From assembly GCA_046518185.1 (NCBI GenBank), contig JBKGRZ010000011.1, forward strand, positions 22,745 through 86,744: a stretch of 64,000 nucleotides of DNA. Direction: 5' to 3'. Below, in pieces: positions 1-9,382 of this stretch; the stretch's first letter is position 1; each line of letters opens with the position of its first letter. The position numbers and the translations under genes are program-made. The stretch comes from Scandinavium vulneris_A. GTDB taxonomy: Bacteria > Pseudomonadota > Gammaproteobacteria > Enterobacterales > Enterobacteriaceae. Below the pieces are notes generated by a model. It made no database searches and was not told the DNA's origin. It was given only the letters and a program-made list of their open reading frames with translations.

Positions 1-699
1 CACTTCGCCCCGACGGAGAACTCACGTCAGAATCTGCTGCGCGAGAATATCGCCGATAGCGGCATAGTCGTCACCGGAAATACCGTGATTGATGCGCTCT
101 TATGGGTGCGCGATCGCGTGTTGGCTGATGAAACTCTGCGCGCTGCCTTAGCCGGGCGATATCCTTTTTTAGCCGAGGATAAAAAACTGATTCTGGTCAC
201 CGGCCATCGCCGCGAAAGCTTTGGTCAGGGATTCGAGCAGATTTGTCACGCGCTAGCCGACGTCGCGGCTGCCAATCCGGAGGTGCAGGTGGTTTATCCG
301 GTGCATCTCAACCCGAACGTCAGCGAGCCGGTCAACCGTATTCTCGGTCACGTCGACAACGTTTTCCTCATTGAGCCACAGGAGTATCTGCCTTTCGTCT
401 GGCTCATGAACCGTGCCTGGCTGATCCTCACCGACTCCGGCGGAATTCAGGAAGAAGCGCCATCGCTGGGCAAACCGGTGCTGGTCATGCGTGAGACCAC
501 TGAACGCCCGGAAGCCGTGGATGCGGGAACCGTTCGTCTGGTCGGGACCGATCGTCAGCATATCGTGGATGAAGTCACGCGGCTGTTGCGTGATGAGCAG
601 GAATATCAGGCCATGAGCCGCGCACATAACCCGTATGGCGACGGTCAGGCCTGCAGCAGAATATTGTCAGCCCTTAAAAATAATCAGGTAACACTATGA
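1..699 (+). CDS. wecB: UDP-N-acetylglucosamine 2-epimerase (partial, 5' end outside window)
   Basis: This enzyme interconverts UDP-GlcNAc and UDP-ManNAc in the cytoplasm and supplies the ManNAcA branch of enterobacterial common antigen (ECA). The reading frame is open from base 1, so about the last 232 codons of a roughly 376-residue protein are present. Visible family signatures are the TGHRRES motif with its catalytic-region His, and the substrate-binding DSGGIQEEAP loop. The stop codon overlaps the wecC start in an ATGA arrangement, which indicates translational coupling in the wec operon. Identity rests on motifs plus perfect synteny with wecC-rffG. The absence of a start codon is a window edge effect and not a lesion. 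Confidence 0.97.
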   Translation, partial: HFAPTENSRQNLLRENIADSGIVVTGNTVIDALLWVRDRVLADETLRAALAGRYPFLAEDKKLILVTGHRRESFGQGFEQICHALADVAAANPEVQVVYPVHLNPNVSEPVNRILGHVDNVFLIEPQEYLPFVWLMNRAWLILTDSGGIQEEAPSLGKPVLVMRETTERPEAVDAGTVRLVGTDRQHIVDEVTRLLRDEQEYQAMSRAHNPYGDGQACSRILSALKNNQVTL

Positions 700-1958
700 G
701 TTTTTCGACCATCTCTGTGATTGGCCTTGGCTACATCGGACTGCCGACGGCAGCAGCATTTGCCTCCCGTCAGAAACAGGTGGTGGGTGTGGATATCAAT
801 CAACACGCGGTAGACACAATCAACCGCGGTGAGATCCACATCGTTGAACCCGATCTCGGTGAGGTGGTTAAAACCGCTGTAACAGACGGATACCTTAAAG
901 CCAGCACGACCCCCGTCGAAGCGGATGCATACCTGATAGCCGTCCCGACGCCGTTCAAAGGCGATCATCAGCCCGACATGGTGTTTGTGGAAGCCGCAGC
1001 CAAATCTATTGCACCGGTGCTGAAGAAAGGCGCTCTGGTGATCCTCGAATCCACCTCTCCGGTGGGTGCGACGGAGCAGATGGCACAATGGCTGGCCGAC
1101 CTGCGTCAGGATTTGAGCTTCCCGCAGCAGGCCGGTGAGCAAGCCGATGTGAATATCGCTTACTGCCCGGAGCGTGTGCTGCCGGGGCAGGTGATGGTCG
1201 AGCTTATCAAAAACGATCGGGTGATTGGCGGCATGACACCGGTGTGCTCCGCGCGCGCCAGTGAGCTATACAACATTTTCCTCGAAGGCGAGTGCGTGGT
1301 AACCAACGCCCGCACCGCAGAAATGTGCAAACTGACGGAAAACAGCTTCCGTGACGTTAACATCGCCTTCGCGAATGAACTGTCGCTGATTTGTGCCGAT
1401 CAGGGGATCAACGTCTGGGAATTGATTCGTCTCGCTAATCGTCATCCGCGGGTGAACATTCTCCAGCCCGGCCCCGGCGTCGGCGGACACTGTATCGCCG
1501 TCGATCCGTGGTTTATCGTGGCGCAAAACCCGCAGCAGGCACGTTTGATTCGTACCGCCCGTGAGGTCAACGACCATAAACCACATTGGGTGATGAATCA
1601 GGTGAAAACGATGGTCGCTGACTGTCTGGCCACCCATGACAAGCGTGCCAGCGACATTAAAATTGCCTGTTTCGGTCTGGCATTCAAACCGAACATTGAC
1701 GATCTGCGTGAAAGCCCGGCAATGGAAATCGCTGAACTGATTGCCGACTGGCACAGCGGAACCACGCTGGTGGTTGAACCTAACGTGCATCAATTACCGA
1801 AAAAGCTCGCCGGTAAAGCCACGCTTGCAACGCTGACCGATGCGCTGGCCGAGGCGGATGTACTGGTGATGCTGGTCGATCATAAAGAATTTAAAGCGAT
1901 CGGCGGCGACAGCATTCGACAGGCGTTTGTGGTCGACACCAAAGGAGTCTGGCGTTGA
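696..1958 (+). CDS. wecC: UDP-N-acetyl-D-mannosamine dehydrogenase
   Basis: WecC oxidises UDP-ManNAc twice with NAD+ to give UDP-ManNAcA, the second ECA sugar donor. The 420-residue product matches the family length. An N-terminal Rossmann fold opens with GLGYIGLPTAA (about residues 10-20). The catalytic cysteine sits in GPGVGGHCIAVDP (Cys-266), and the C-terminal UDP-binding domain contains FGLAFKPNIDDLRESPA. The ATG overlaps the wecB stop by four bases, and the stop overlaps the next gene's TTG start by four bases. This tight packing supports one ECA transcript. Confidence 0.98.
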   Translation: MSFSTISVIGLGYIGLPTAAAFASRQKQVVGVDINQHAVDTINRGEIHIVEPDLGEVVKTAVTDGYLKASTTPVEADAYLIAVPTPFKGDHQPDMVFVEAAAKSIAPVLKKGALVILESTSPVGATEQMAQWLADLRQDLSFPQQAGEQADVNIAYCPERVLPGQVMVELIKNDRVIGGMTPVCSARASELYNIFLEGECVVTNARTAEMCKLTENSFRDVNIAFANELSLICADQGINVWELIRLANRHPRVNILQPGPGVGGHCIAVDPWFIVAQNPQQARLIRTAREVNDHKPHWVMNQVKTMVADCLATHDKRASDIKIACFGLAFKPNIDDLRESPAMEIAELIADWHSGTTLVVEPNVHQLPKKLAGKATLATLTDALAEADVLVMLVDHKEFKAIGGDSIRQAFVVDTKGVWR

Positions 1959-3022
1959 ACAAAATCCTGGTGACCGGCGGGGCAGGTTTTATCGGCTCTG
2001 CCGTAGTGCGACATATCATCAGCGAAACTGCCGACAGCGTAGTGGTGGTCGATAAGCTGACCTACGCCGGTAATCTGGCTTCCCTGGCGTCGGTCGCCCA
2101 GAGCGACCGCTTTGCCTTTGAACAGGTGGATATTTGCGACAGGCAAGCGCTGGATGCAGTGTTCGCCCGGCATCAGCCCGATCGGGTAATGCATCTGGCC
2201 GCTGAAAGCCATGTCGATCGTTCGATTGACGGGCCAGCCGCCTTTATCGAAACCAATATTGTCGGAACGTACACGCTGCTGGAAGCCGCGCGGAGCTGGT
2301 GGAATACGCTGGCCGCTGAGAAAAAAGCGGCATTCCGTTTCCACCATATCTCCACGGATGAAGTGTATGGCGACCTGCACGGCAGCGATGATTTCTTTAC
2401 GGAAACGACGCCGTATGCACCCAGCAGTCCGTATTCGGCCTCGAAAGCGGGCAGCGATCATCTGGTGCGCGCCTGGCTGCGAACCTATGGCTTACCGACG
2501 CTGGTGACCAATTGCTCGAATAACTACGGGCCGTATCATTTCCCGGAAAAGTTGATCCCGCTGACCATCTTAAATGCGCTGGCGGGGAAGCCGTTGCCCG
2601 TCTATGGCAATGGTTTGCAGGTACGCGACTGGCTGTATGTTGAAGATCACGCCCGCGCGCTGTATCGCGTGCTCACTACCGGCATTGTGGGTGAAACTTA
2701 CAATATCGGCGGTCATAATGAACGTAAGAACATTGACGTTGTTCGTACCGTCTGTGCGCTGCTGGAAGAGCTGGTGCCGCAAAAACCTGAGGGCGTGGCG
2801 CAGTATCAGGATTTAATCACCTTTGTGACCGACAGACCCGGGCACGACGTGCGCTATGCGATTGATGCGGCAAAAATCGAGCGTGAGCTGGGTTGGACGC
2901 CGGAAGAGACCTTTGAAACCGGTATGCGCAAAACCGTGCAGTGGTATCTCGCCAATCCGTCATGGTGGCAACAGGTTCTGGATGGCAGCTATCAGGGCCA
3001 GCGTCTCGGCCTGCAGGGCTAA
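1955..3022 (+). CDS. rffG: dTDP-glucose 4,6-dehydratase (ECA copy)
   Basis: RffG makes dTDP-4-keto-6-deoxyglucose from dTDP-glucose, the route to TDP-Fuc4NAc, the third ECA sugar. It is an extended short-chain dehydrogenase of 355 residues. It has the NAD-binding GGAGFIGSAVV near the N terminus, the HLAAESHVDRSI motif, STDEVYGD, and the catalytic YSASK (Tyr-160, Lys-164). The start is a TTG inside the wecC stop codon region; GTG or other weak starts at this coupled junction fit the family alignment, which begins a few residues before GGAGFIG. No in-frame ATG lies close upstream. Confidence 0.96.
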   Translation: MNKILVTGGAGFIGSAVVRHIISETADSVVVVDKLTYAGNLASLASVAQSDRFAFEQVDICDRQALDAVFARHQPDRVMHLAAESHVDRSIDGPAAFIETNIVGTYTLLEAARSWWNTLAAEKKAAFRFHHISTDEVYGDLHGSDDFFTETTPYAPSSPYSASKAGSDHLVRAWLRTYGLPTLVTNCSNNYGPYHFPEKLIPLTILNALAGKPLPVYGNGLQVRDWLYVEDHARALYRVLTTGIVGETYNIGGHNERKNIDVVRTVCALLEELVPQKPEGVAQYQDLITFVTDRPGHDVRYAIDAAKIERELGWTPEETFETGMRKTVQWYLANPSWWQQVLDGSYQGQRLGLQG

Positions 3023-3039
3023 CCCTCCCGGGAGGAGAT

Positions 3040-3921
3040 ATGAAAGGCATTATTCTGGCCGGCGGGTCCGGCACGCGATTGCATCCGATCACCCGTGGCG
3101 TCTCGAAACAGCTACTGCCCATCTATGACAAGCCGATGATCTACTATCCGCTGTCGGTGCTCATGCTGGCAGGGATCCGCGAAATTCTCATCATCACAAC
3201 CCCTGAAGATAAAAGCTACTTTCAGCGCCTGCTGGGCGATGGGTCAGAGTTTGGCATTATGCTGCACTATGCCGAACAGCCGAGCCCGGACGGGCTGGCG
3301 CAGGCATTTATCATCGGTGAAACCTTCCTCGCCGGAGAGCCCTCTTGTCTGGTGCTGGGCGACAACATCTTCTTTGGCCAGGGCTTCAGCCCGAAACTGC
3401 GCAGCGTGGCTTCTCGTACGGAAGGTGCCACCGTATTCGGTTATCAGGTAATGGATCCTGAACGCTTTGGCGTGGTGGAATTTGACGATGATTTCCGCGC
3501 GTTATCGCTGGAAGAAAAACCGAAAGAGCCTAAATCCAACTGGGCGGTGACCGGCCTCTATTTCTATGACCATAAAGTGGTGGAATACGCCAAACGCGTT
3601 AAGCCATCCGAACGCGGTGAACTGGAAATAACCTCCATTAATCAGATGTACCTTGATGACGGCAACCTGACCGTGGAGTTGCTCGGTCGTGGTTTCGCGT
3701 GGCTGGATACCGGTACGCATGACAGCCTGATTGAGGCCAGCACCTTTGTGCAAACGGTCGAAAAGCGTCAGGGTTTCAAAATCGCCTGCCTCGAAGAGAT
3801 TGCCTGGCGTAACGGCTGGCTGGATGACGAAGGCGTCAAACGTGCCGCGAGCCAGTTAGCAAAAACGGGCTATGGCCAATATCTGCTGGAGTTGCTTCGT
3901 GCCCGTCCGCGCCAATATTGA
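3040..3921 (+). CDS. rffH: Glucose-1-phosphate thymidylyltransferase (ECA copy)
   Basis: RffH couples glucose-1-phosphate and dTTP to dTDP-glucose, the substrate of RffG just upstream. The 293-residue product starts MKGIILAGGSGTRLHP, the nucleotidyltransferase signature loop, and contains VLGDNIFFGQGF and the EEKPKEPKSNWAVTGLYFYD stretch typical of RmlA/RffH. The ATG at 3040 was chosen because GGAGGAG lies immediately upstream and the family N terminus begins here. A longer in-frame start at 2941 would extend into rffG with a sequence that does not look like the family. The 3' end overlaps wecD by 23 bases. Confidence 0.97.
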   Translation: MKGIILAGGSGTRLHPITRGVSKQLLPIYDKPMIYYPLSVLMLAGIREILIITTPEDKSYFQRLLGDGSEFGIMLHYAEQPSPDGLAQAFIIGETFLAGEPSCLVLGDNIFFGQGFSPKLRSVASRTEGATVFGYQVMDPERFGVVEFDDDFRALSLEEKPKEPKSNWAVTGLYFYDHKVVEYAKRVKPSERGELEITSINQMYLDDGNLTVELLGRGFAWLDTGTHDSLIEASTFVQTVEKRQGFKIACLEEIAWRNGWLDDEGVKRAASQLAKTGYGQYLLELLRARPRQY

Positions 3922-4573
3922 ACCCCTGAACTGGGAAACACAGTTCTTTGGTATCAACAGCGCCATCCTGCGTGTTCATGATGATGCGCCGGTACTGGCT
4001 GCCGATGAACTGGCAAACTGGGCGCGGGTGCAGGCAAAAATTCCCGCCCTGCGTACGGACTGGCTCGATGCGCTGCAACAGTTAGGTTTTCAATTGGTGG
4101 AAGGTGAAGTCGATTTCCGGATACCGGTCTCCGCCTGCGCCAATCCGCAGGCAGAGATTGCCGCAGAAGGTGATATTCCTCGTCTCCGAGAACTTGCCGC
4201 ACAGGCGTTTGCCCAAAGCCGTTTCCGTGCGCCATGGTATGCCGACGACGCCAGCGGACGTTTCTACGCGCAGTGGATTGAAAATGCAGTTCACGGCACC
4301 TTCGATCATCAATGCCTGATTTTCCGTGATGATAAAGCGGACATTCGCGCATTTGTTTCGCTACGTCAGCTTAACGCCAGTGAGGCTCGCATTGGGTTGC
4401 TGGCCGGGCGCGGGGCGGGCGAGCGCCTCATGCAGGCCGCTTTACGCTGGGCGCATGACCGCCAACTGACAACGCTGCGGGTCGCGACCCAGATGGGCAA
4501 CACTGCGGCACTCAAACGTTACATTCAAAGCGGTGCCATTCCTGAAAGCACCGCCTACTGGCTATACAGGTGA
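3899..4573 (+). CDS. wecD: dTDP-fucosamine acetyltransferase
   Basis: WecD transfers an acetyl group from acetyl-CoA to TDP-Fuc4N, giving TDP-Fuc4NAc for ECA lipid III. It is a GNAT-fold protein; the acetyl-CoA loop region is LLAGRGAGERLMQAAL near the C terminus. I choose the GTG at 3899, which gives 224 residues (VPVRANIEPLNW at the N terminus), equal to the E. coli protein. An ATG at 3872 would add nine residues with no family match. The gene overlaps rffH by 23 bases, and the wecE ATG follows four bases after the stop codon, as expected for coupled translation. Confidence 0.95.
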   Translation: MPVRANIEPLNWETQFFGINSAILRVHDDAPVLAADELANWARVQAKIPALRTDWLDALQQLGFQLVEGEVDFRIPVSACANPQAEIAAEGDIPRLRELAAQAFAQSRFRAPWYADDASGRFYAQWIENAVHGTFDHQCLIFRDDKADIRAFVSLRQLNASEARIGLLAGRGAGERLMQAALRWAHDRQLTTLRVATQMGNTAALKRYIQSGAIPESTAYWLYR

Positions 4574-4577
4574 CACG

Positions 4578-5708
4578 ATGATTCCTTTTAATGCTCCGCC
4601 GGTTGTCGGTACTGAACTTGATTACATGCAGTCTGCCATGGGCAGCGGCAAGCTGTGCGGCGACGGTGGTTTTACCCGTCGCTGTCAGCAGTGGATGGAA
4701 CAGCGCTTCGGCAGCACCAAAGTCCTGTTAACCCCTTCCTGTACCGCGTCGCTGGAAATGGCGGCCTTGCTGCTGGATATCCAGCCCGGCGACGAAGTGA
4801 TCATGCCGAGCTACACCTTCGTCTCCACCGCTAACGCTTTTGTACTGCGCGGCGCGAAGATCATCTTTGTCGATATTCGCCGCGACACCATGAACATTGA
4901 TGAAACGCTGATTGAAGCGGCGATCACCGACAAAACCCGCGCAATCGTGCCGGTGCATTACGCGGGCGTGGCCTGTGAAATGGACACCATTATGGCGATG
5001 GCGAAAAAGTATGACCTGTTTGTGGTAGAGGATGCCGCTCAGGGTGTGATGTCGACCTACAAGGGCCGCGCGTTGGGCACCATTGGGCACATTGGCTGCT
5101 TCAGTTTCCATGAAACTAAAAACTACACCGCGGGTGGCGAAGGCGGCGCGACGCTAATCAATGATCCAACACTGGTCGAGCGTGCAGAAGTCATTCGCGA
5201 GAAAGGCACCAACCGCAGCCAGTTCTTCCGCGGTCAGGTTGATAAATACACCTGGCGCGATATTGGCTCGAGCTACCTGATGGCCGATTTACAGGCTGCC
5301 TATCTGTGGGCACAGCTGGAAGCGGCCGACCGCATCAACCAGCAGCGCTTGAGTCTGTGGCAAACCTATCATGATGCGCTGAAGCCGCTGGCGGATGCGG
5401 GACGAATTGAGCTGCCGACGATCCCGGCTGACTGCGTTCACAACGCGCACATGTTTTATATCAAGCTGCGTGACGAAGCCGATCGCGGCAAACTGATCGC
5501 CTGGCTTAAAGAAGCCGAAATCCTGGCGGTGTTCCATTACATCCCGCTGCACTCTTCCCCGGCCGGTGAAGCGTTCGGTGAATTCCGGGGTGAAGACCGC
5601 TTTACCACTCAAGAAAGTGAGCGTTTGCTCCGTCTGCCGCTGTTCTACAATCTGGCGGTGGTCAACCAGCGGACGGTAATTAACTCCCTGCTAAGTTACT
5701 TCGCCTGA
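4578..5708 (+). CDS. wecE: dTDP-4-amino-4,6-dideoxygalactose transaminase
   Basis: WecE aminates dTDP-4-keto-6-deoxyglucose with glutamate and PLP to dTDP-Fuc4N, upstream of WecD in the pathway. The product has 376 residues and belongs to the DegT/DnrJ/EryC1 sugar aminotransferases. Signatures are the VEDAAQ motif that binds PLP, and Lys-181 in HETKNYTAGGEGG, which forms the internal aldimine. The ATG at 4578 begins MIPFNAPPV, as in the E. coli protein. Longer in-frame starts overlap wecD and lack family similarity. It is separated from wzxE by a single base. Confidence 0.98.
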   Translation: MIPFNAPPVVGTELDYMQSAMGSGKLCGDGGFTRRCQQWMEQRFGSTKVLLTPSCTASLEMAALLLDIQPGDEVIMPSYTFVSTANAFVLRGAKIIFVDIRRDTMNIDETLIEAAITDKTRAIVPVHYAGVACEMDTIMAMAKKYDLFVVEDAAQGVMSTYKGRALGTIGHIGCFSFHETKNYTAGGEGGATLINDPTLVERAEVIREKGTNRSQFFRGQVDKYTWRDIGSSYLMADLQAAYLWAQLEAADRINQQRLSLWQTYHDALKPLADAGRIELPTIPADCVHNAHMFYIKLRDEADRGKLIAWLKEAEILAVFHYIPLHSSPAGEAFGEFRGEDRFTTQESERLLRLPLFYNLAVVNQRTVINSLLSYFA

Positions 5709-5709
5709 T

Positions 5710-6960
5710 ATGTCACTGGCAAAAGCCTCTGTCTGGACAGCAGCCAGCACGCTGGTAAAAATTGGTGCGGGTCTGCTGGTGGTCAAATTGTTGGCGGTAA
5801 CGTACGGCCCTTCTGGCGTGGGTCTGGCGGGTAACTTTCGCCAGCTCGTCACCGTGCTTGGCGTTCTGGCGGGCGCGGGGATCTTCAACGGCGTCACCAA
5901 ATTTGTGGCGCAATATCATGACGACCCCGACCATCTGCGAAAAGTCGTGGGCACCTCATCAGCAATGGTGCTCGGCTTCTCCACGCTGCTGGCCGTCGTT
6001 TTTGTTCTGGCGGCGGCCCCGATAAGCCAGGGGCTGTTCGGACATACCCACTATCAAGGCTTAGTGCAGCTGGTGGCGCTGGTGCAAATGGGTATCGCCT
6101 GGGGCAATCTGCTGCTGGCGCTATTGAAAGGGTTTCGTGATGCAGCCGGAAACGCACTGGCTCTCATTGCCGGTAGCCTGATTGGCGTCGCGGCGTATTT
6201 TCTGAGCTGGCATCTCGGCGGTTATGAAGGCGCACTGCTTGGGCTGGCGCTGGTGCCCGCCCTGGTGGTGATCCCGGCGGGCATCATGCTGGCAAAGCGC
6301 AGGGCGATTCCGTTTTCGTACCTTAAACCGCGCTGGGATGCCTTCTACGCCGGGCAGTTAGGCAAGTTCACGCTGATGGCGCTGATTACATCGGTGACGC
6401 TACCGGTGGCCTATGTGATGATGCGAAACCTGCTGGCGGCGCATTACAGCTGGGATGAAGTGGGGATCTGGCAGGGTGTCAGCAGTATTTCGGATGCCTA
6501 TTTGCAGTTCATCACCGCCTCGTTCAGCGTCTACTTATTGCCAACCTTATCGCGGCTGACGGCGAAATCAGACATTACCCGCGAGATTGGTAAAGCGTTA
6601 AAATTCGTGCTTCCGGCGGTGACGGCGGCCAGTCTGACCGTCTGGCTGTTACGCGATTTTGCCATCTGGCTGCTGTTTTCTGCGAAGTTTACCGCGATGC
6701 GAGATCTCTTCGCCTGGCAACTGGTCGGCGATGTATTAAAAGTAGGCGCTTATGTTTACGGTTATCTGGTGATCGCCAAAGCCTCGCTGCGGTTTTATAT
6801 TCTGACAGAAATCAGCCAGTTTACTTTGCTGACCGCTTTCTCACACTGGCTGATCCCGGCGCACGGCGCACTGGGCGCGGCTCAGGCCTATATGGCGACC
6901 TACATTGTTTATTTTGCGCTGTGTAGCAGCGTATTTTTAATTTGGCGTAAACGGGCATGA
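5710..6960 (+). CDS. wzxE: Lipid III flippase (ECA)
   Basis: WzxE moves undecaprenyl-PP-linked ECA trisaccharide (lipid III) across the inner membrane. The 416-residue protein is almost entirely hydrophobic with about 12 membrane segments, as for MOP-superfamily Wzx flippases. Stretches such as LAGAGIFNGVTKFVAQYH and VALVQMGIAWGNLLLALLKGFRDA are very close to E. coli WzxE. It begins one base after wecE, and its stop overlaps the wecF start (ATGA). The position between the sugar-donor genes and the ECA glycosyltransferase/polymerase genes supports the ECA-specific assignment and not an O-antigen one. Confidence 0.97.
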   Translation: MSLAKASVWTAASTLVKIGAGLLVVKLLAVTYGPSGVGLAGNFRQLVTVLGVLAGAGIFNGVTKFVAQYHDDPDHLRKVVGTSSAMVLGFSTLLAVVFVLAAAPISQGLFGHTHYQGLVQLVALVQMGIAWGNLLLALLKGFRDAAGNALALIAGSLIGVAAYFLSWHLGGYEGALLGLALVPALVVIPAGIMLAKRRAIPFSYLKPRWDAFYAGQLGKFTLMALITSVTLPVAYVMMRNLLAAHYSWDEVGIWQGVSSISDAYLQFITASFSVYLLPTLSRLTAKSDITREIGKALKFVLPAVTAASLTVWLLRDFAIWLLFSAKFTAMRDLFAWQLVGDVLKVGAYVYGYLVIAKASLRFYILTEISQFTLLTAFSHWLIPAHGALGAAQAYMATYIVYFALCSSVFLIWRKRA

Positions 6961-8036
6961 CTGCACTGATACACGTACTGGGATCGGACATCCCGCACCA
7001 TAACCAGACCGTCCTGCGATTCTTCAGCGAAGAACTGGCGGCGGGGAGCGAACACGCTCGCGAATTTATGGTGGTGGGTAATGAAAGCGAGTTGCAGGCC
7101 GCAGGCCCCAATCTCTCGCTGCGCTTCTATTCCAGCAAAAAAGCGCTGGCGACGGCCGTTATTGAGAGAGCGAAAGCTAATCGCGCGCAGCGTTTCTTCT
7201 TTCACGGGCAGTTCAATACCGGCCTCTGGCTGGCGTTGCTCTCCGGCGGCATCAAACCCGCCCAGTTCAACTGGCATATCTGGGGCGCGGATCTGTATGA
7301 GGTTTCCCGCGGCCTGAAATTCCGGCTGTTCTATCCACTGCGTCGCATAGCGCAGGCCCGGGTGGGATGCGTTTTCGCTACCCGGGGAGATTTGAATACT
7401 TTGGCGAAAGTGCATCCGCGGGTACAAGGAGAACTGTTGTACTTCCCAACCCGCATGGACCCCTCGCTGAACACCCTGGAAAACCCGTCGCGTGAGACCT
7501 CGACGCTGACCCTTCTGGTGGGTAACTCCGGCGATCGCAGCAATGACCATATTGCCGCGCTGAAGGCCATTCATCAGCAGTTTGGTGATACCGTTAACGT
7601 CGTGCTGCCGATGGGCTATCCGGCCAATAACGACGCGTACATTGCTGAAGTACGTGCGGCAGGCGAAGCGCTATTCAGTGCAGAACATCTGCAAATTCTG
7701 AGCGAAAAGCTTGAGTTTAACGACTACCTGGCGCTGCTTCGTCGCTGCGACCTGGGCTATTTTCTGTTTCCTCGTCAGCAGGGGATTGGCACGCTATGCC
7801 TGCTGATTCAGGCGGGTATTCCGTGCGTGCTGAACCGCGAAAATCCGTTCTGGCAGGATATGGCGGAGCAGCATATTCCGGTTCTGTTCACTACTGATAC
7901 GCTTGACGTTGCGGTGGTGCGTGAAGCGCAGCGCCAACTGGCTAGTGTGGATAAAACACAGATCGCGTTTTTCCGTCCAAACTATATGGAACCGTGGCAC
8001 CGCGCGCTGCAGATTGCGGCAGGAGAGGCGCAATGA
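6957..8036 (+). CDS. wecF: TDP-Fuc4NAc:lipid II Fuc4NAc transferase
   Basis: WecF adds the third sugar, Fuc4NAc, to lipid II to complete the ECA repeat unit at the cytoplasmic face. The product is 359 residues with no clear membrane segment, consistent with a peripheral glycosyltransferase (GT56 family). It contains FFHGQFNTGLWLALLSGGIKP and the NWHIWGADLYE motif, both conserved in WecF. Starts and stops overlap wzxE and wzyE by four bases each. The spacing leaves no room for internal promoters, so it is expected to be co-expressed with the cluster. Confidence 0.97.
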   Translation: MTALIHVLGSDIPHHNQTVLRFFSEELAAGSEHAREFMVVGNESELQAAGPNLSLRFYSSKKALATAVIERAKANRAQRFFFHGQFNTGLWLALLSGGIKPAQFNWHIWGADLYEVSRGLKFRLFYPLRRIAQARVGCVFATRGDLNTLAKVHPRVQGELLYFPTRMDPSLNTLENPSRETSTLTLLVGNSGDRSNDHIAALKAIHQQFGDTVNVVLPMGYPANNDAYIAEVRAAGEALFSAEHLQILSEKLEFNDYLALLRRCDLGYFLFPRQQGIGTLCLLIQAGIPCVLNRENPFWQDMAEQHIPVLFTTDTLDVAVVREAQRQLASVDKTQIAFFRPNYMEPWHRALQIAAGEAQ

Positions 8037-9379
8037 GCCTGATGCAGTTTACCGGCCTGCTTGTGGTCTGGCTGTTTTCCTCGCTGTTTATCGCCACGTT
8101 GACGTACTTTGAGTTTCGTCGCGTGCGTTTTAACTTCAATGTCTTCTTCTCGCTGCTGTTTTTGCTGACGTTTTTCTTCGGCTTCCCGCTGTCGATGACG
8201 CTGGTGTTTCGCTTTGACGTGGGCATCGCCCCACCTGAAATTCTGTTGCAGGCGTTGCTGTCGGCGGTTTGTTTCTACGCTATTTATTACGTCAGCTACA
8301 AAACGCGTTTGCGCTCCAACCGGGCACCGTCGGCACGTCGACCGTTGTTTACCATGAACCGGGTGGAAACCCATCTGATGTGGCTATTGTTGGCGTTAAT
8401 TGCGCTGCTGAGCGTCGGCACCTTCTTCATGCACAACGGGTTCCTGCTGTTTAAGCTGCATTCGTACAGTCAGATTTTCTCCAGTGAAGTCTCCGGGGTG
8501 GCGCTCAAGCGTTTCTTCTATTTCTTCATTCCGGCGATGCTGGTGGTCTATTTCCTGCGTCAGGACAGCAAAGCGTGGATGTTTTTCCTCGTGAGTACCG
8601 TGGCGTTTGGCCTTCTGACCTATGTGATCGTGGGTGGCACGCGCGCGAATATCATCATCGCTTTCGCCATCTTCCTGTTCATCGGCATCATTCGCGGCTG
8701 GATTTCGTTGTGGATGCTGGCGGCGGCGGGCGTGCTCGGGATTGTTGGCATGTTCTGGCTGGCGCTGAAGCGCTACGGGATGAACGTCAGCGGCGACGAA
8801 GCGTTTTATACCTTCCTGTACCTGACGCGCGATACCTTCTCGCCGTGGGAAAACCTCGCGTTGCTGCTGCAAAATTACGACAAAATTGATTTCCAGGGCC
8901 TGGCCCCCATCGTGCGTGATTTCTACGTGTTTATCCCAAGCTGGTTGTGGCCAGACCGGCCGGGCATCGTGCTGAACACCGCTAACTATTTCACCTGGGA
9001 AGTGCTAAACAATCACTCGGGACTGGCGATTTCGCCAACGCTGATTGGTTCACTGCTGGTGATGGGCGGGGCATGGTTTATTCCACTCGGTGCGGTGGTG
9101 GTCGGGCTGATTATTAAATGGTTTGACTGGCTCTATGAGCTCGGCAACCGTGAAACGAACCGCTATAAAGCGGCTATCCTGCACAGTTTCTGTTTCGGAG
9201 CTATCTTCAACATGATTGTGCTGGCCCGCGAGGGACTCGATTCGTTTGTCTCCCGCGTGGTCTTTTTCCTGGTGATTTTCGGGCTGTGCCTGCTGGTTGC
9301 CAAATTGCTTTATTGGCTGTTGGACAGCGCCGGGCTTATCAATAAGCGCGTCAGGTCGCTGCCACAACCTCTGGTTTGA
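8033..9379 (+). CDS. wzyE: ECA polysaccharide polymerase
   Basis: WzyE polymerises ECA repeat units on the periplasmic side, together with WzzE (not in this window). The 448-residue sequence shows about 11-12 hydrophobic membrane segments and a large periplasmic loop around FYVFIPSWLWPDRPG. The block from MHNGFLLFKL to KRYGMNVSGDEAFY is nearly identical to E. coli WzyE. I start at ATG 8033, which overlaps the wecF stop and follows GGAGAGG; a start at 7994 would add 13 residues with no family support. Confidence 0.96.
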   Translation: MSLMQFTGLLVVWLFSSLFIATLTYFEFRRVRFNFNVFFSLLFLLTFFFGFPLSMTLVFRFDVGIAPPEILLQALLSAVCFYAIYYVSYKTRLRSNRAPSARRPLFTMNRVETHLMWLLLALIALLSVGTFFMHNGFLLFKLHSYSQIFSSEVSGVALKRFFYFFIPAMLVVYFLRQDSKAWMFFLVSTVAFGLLTYVIVGGTRANIIIAFAIFLFIGIIRGWISLWMLAAAGVLGIVGMFWLALKRYGMNVSGDEAFYTFLYLTRDTFSPWENLALLLQNYDKIDFQGLAPIVRDFYVFIPSWLWPDRPGIVLNTANYFTWEVLNNHSGLAISPTLIGSLLVMGGAWFIPLGAVVVGLIIKWFDWLYELGNRETNRYKAAILHSFCFGAIFNMIVLAREGLDSFVSRVVFFLVIFGLCLLVAKLLYWLLDSAGLINKRVRSLPQPLV

Positions 9380-9382
9380 GAA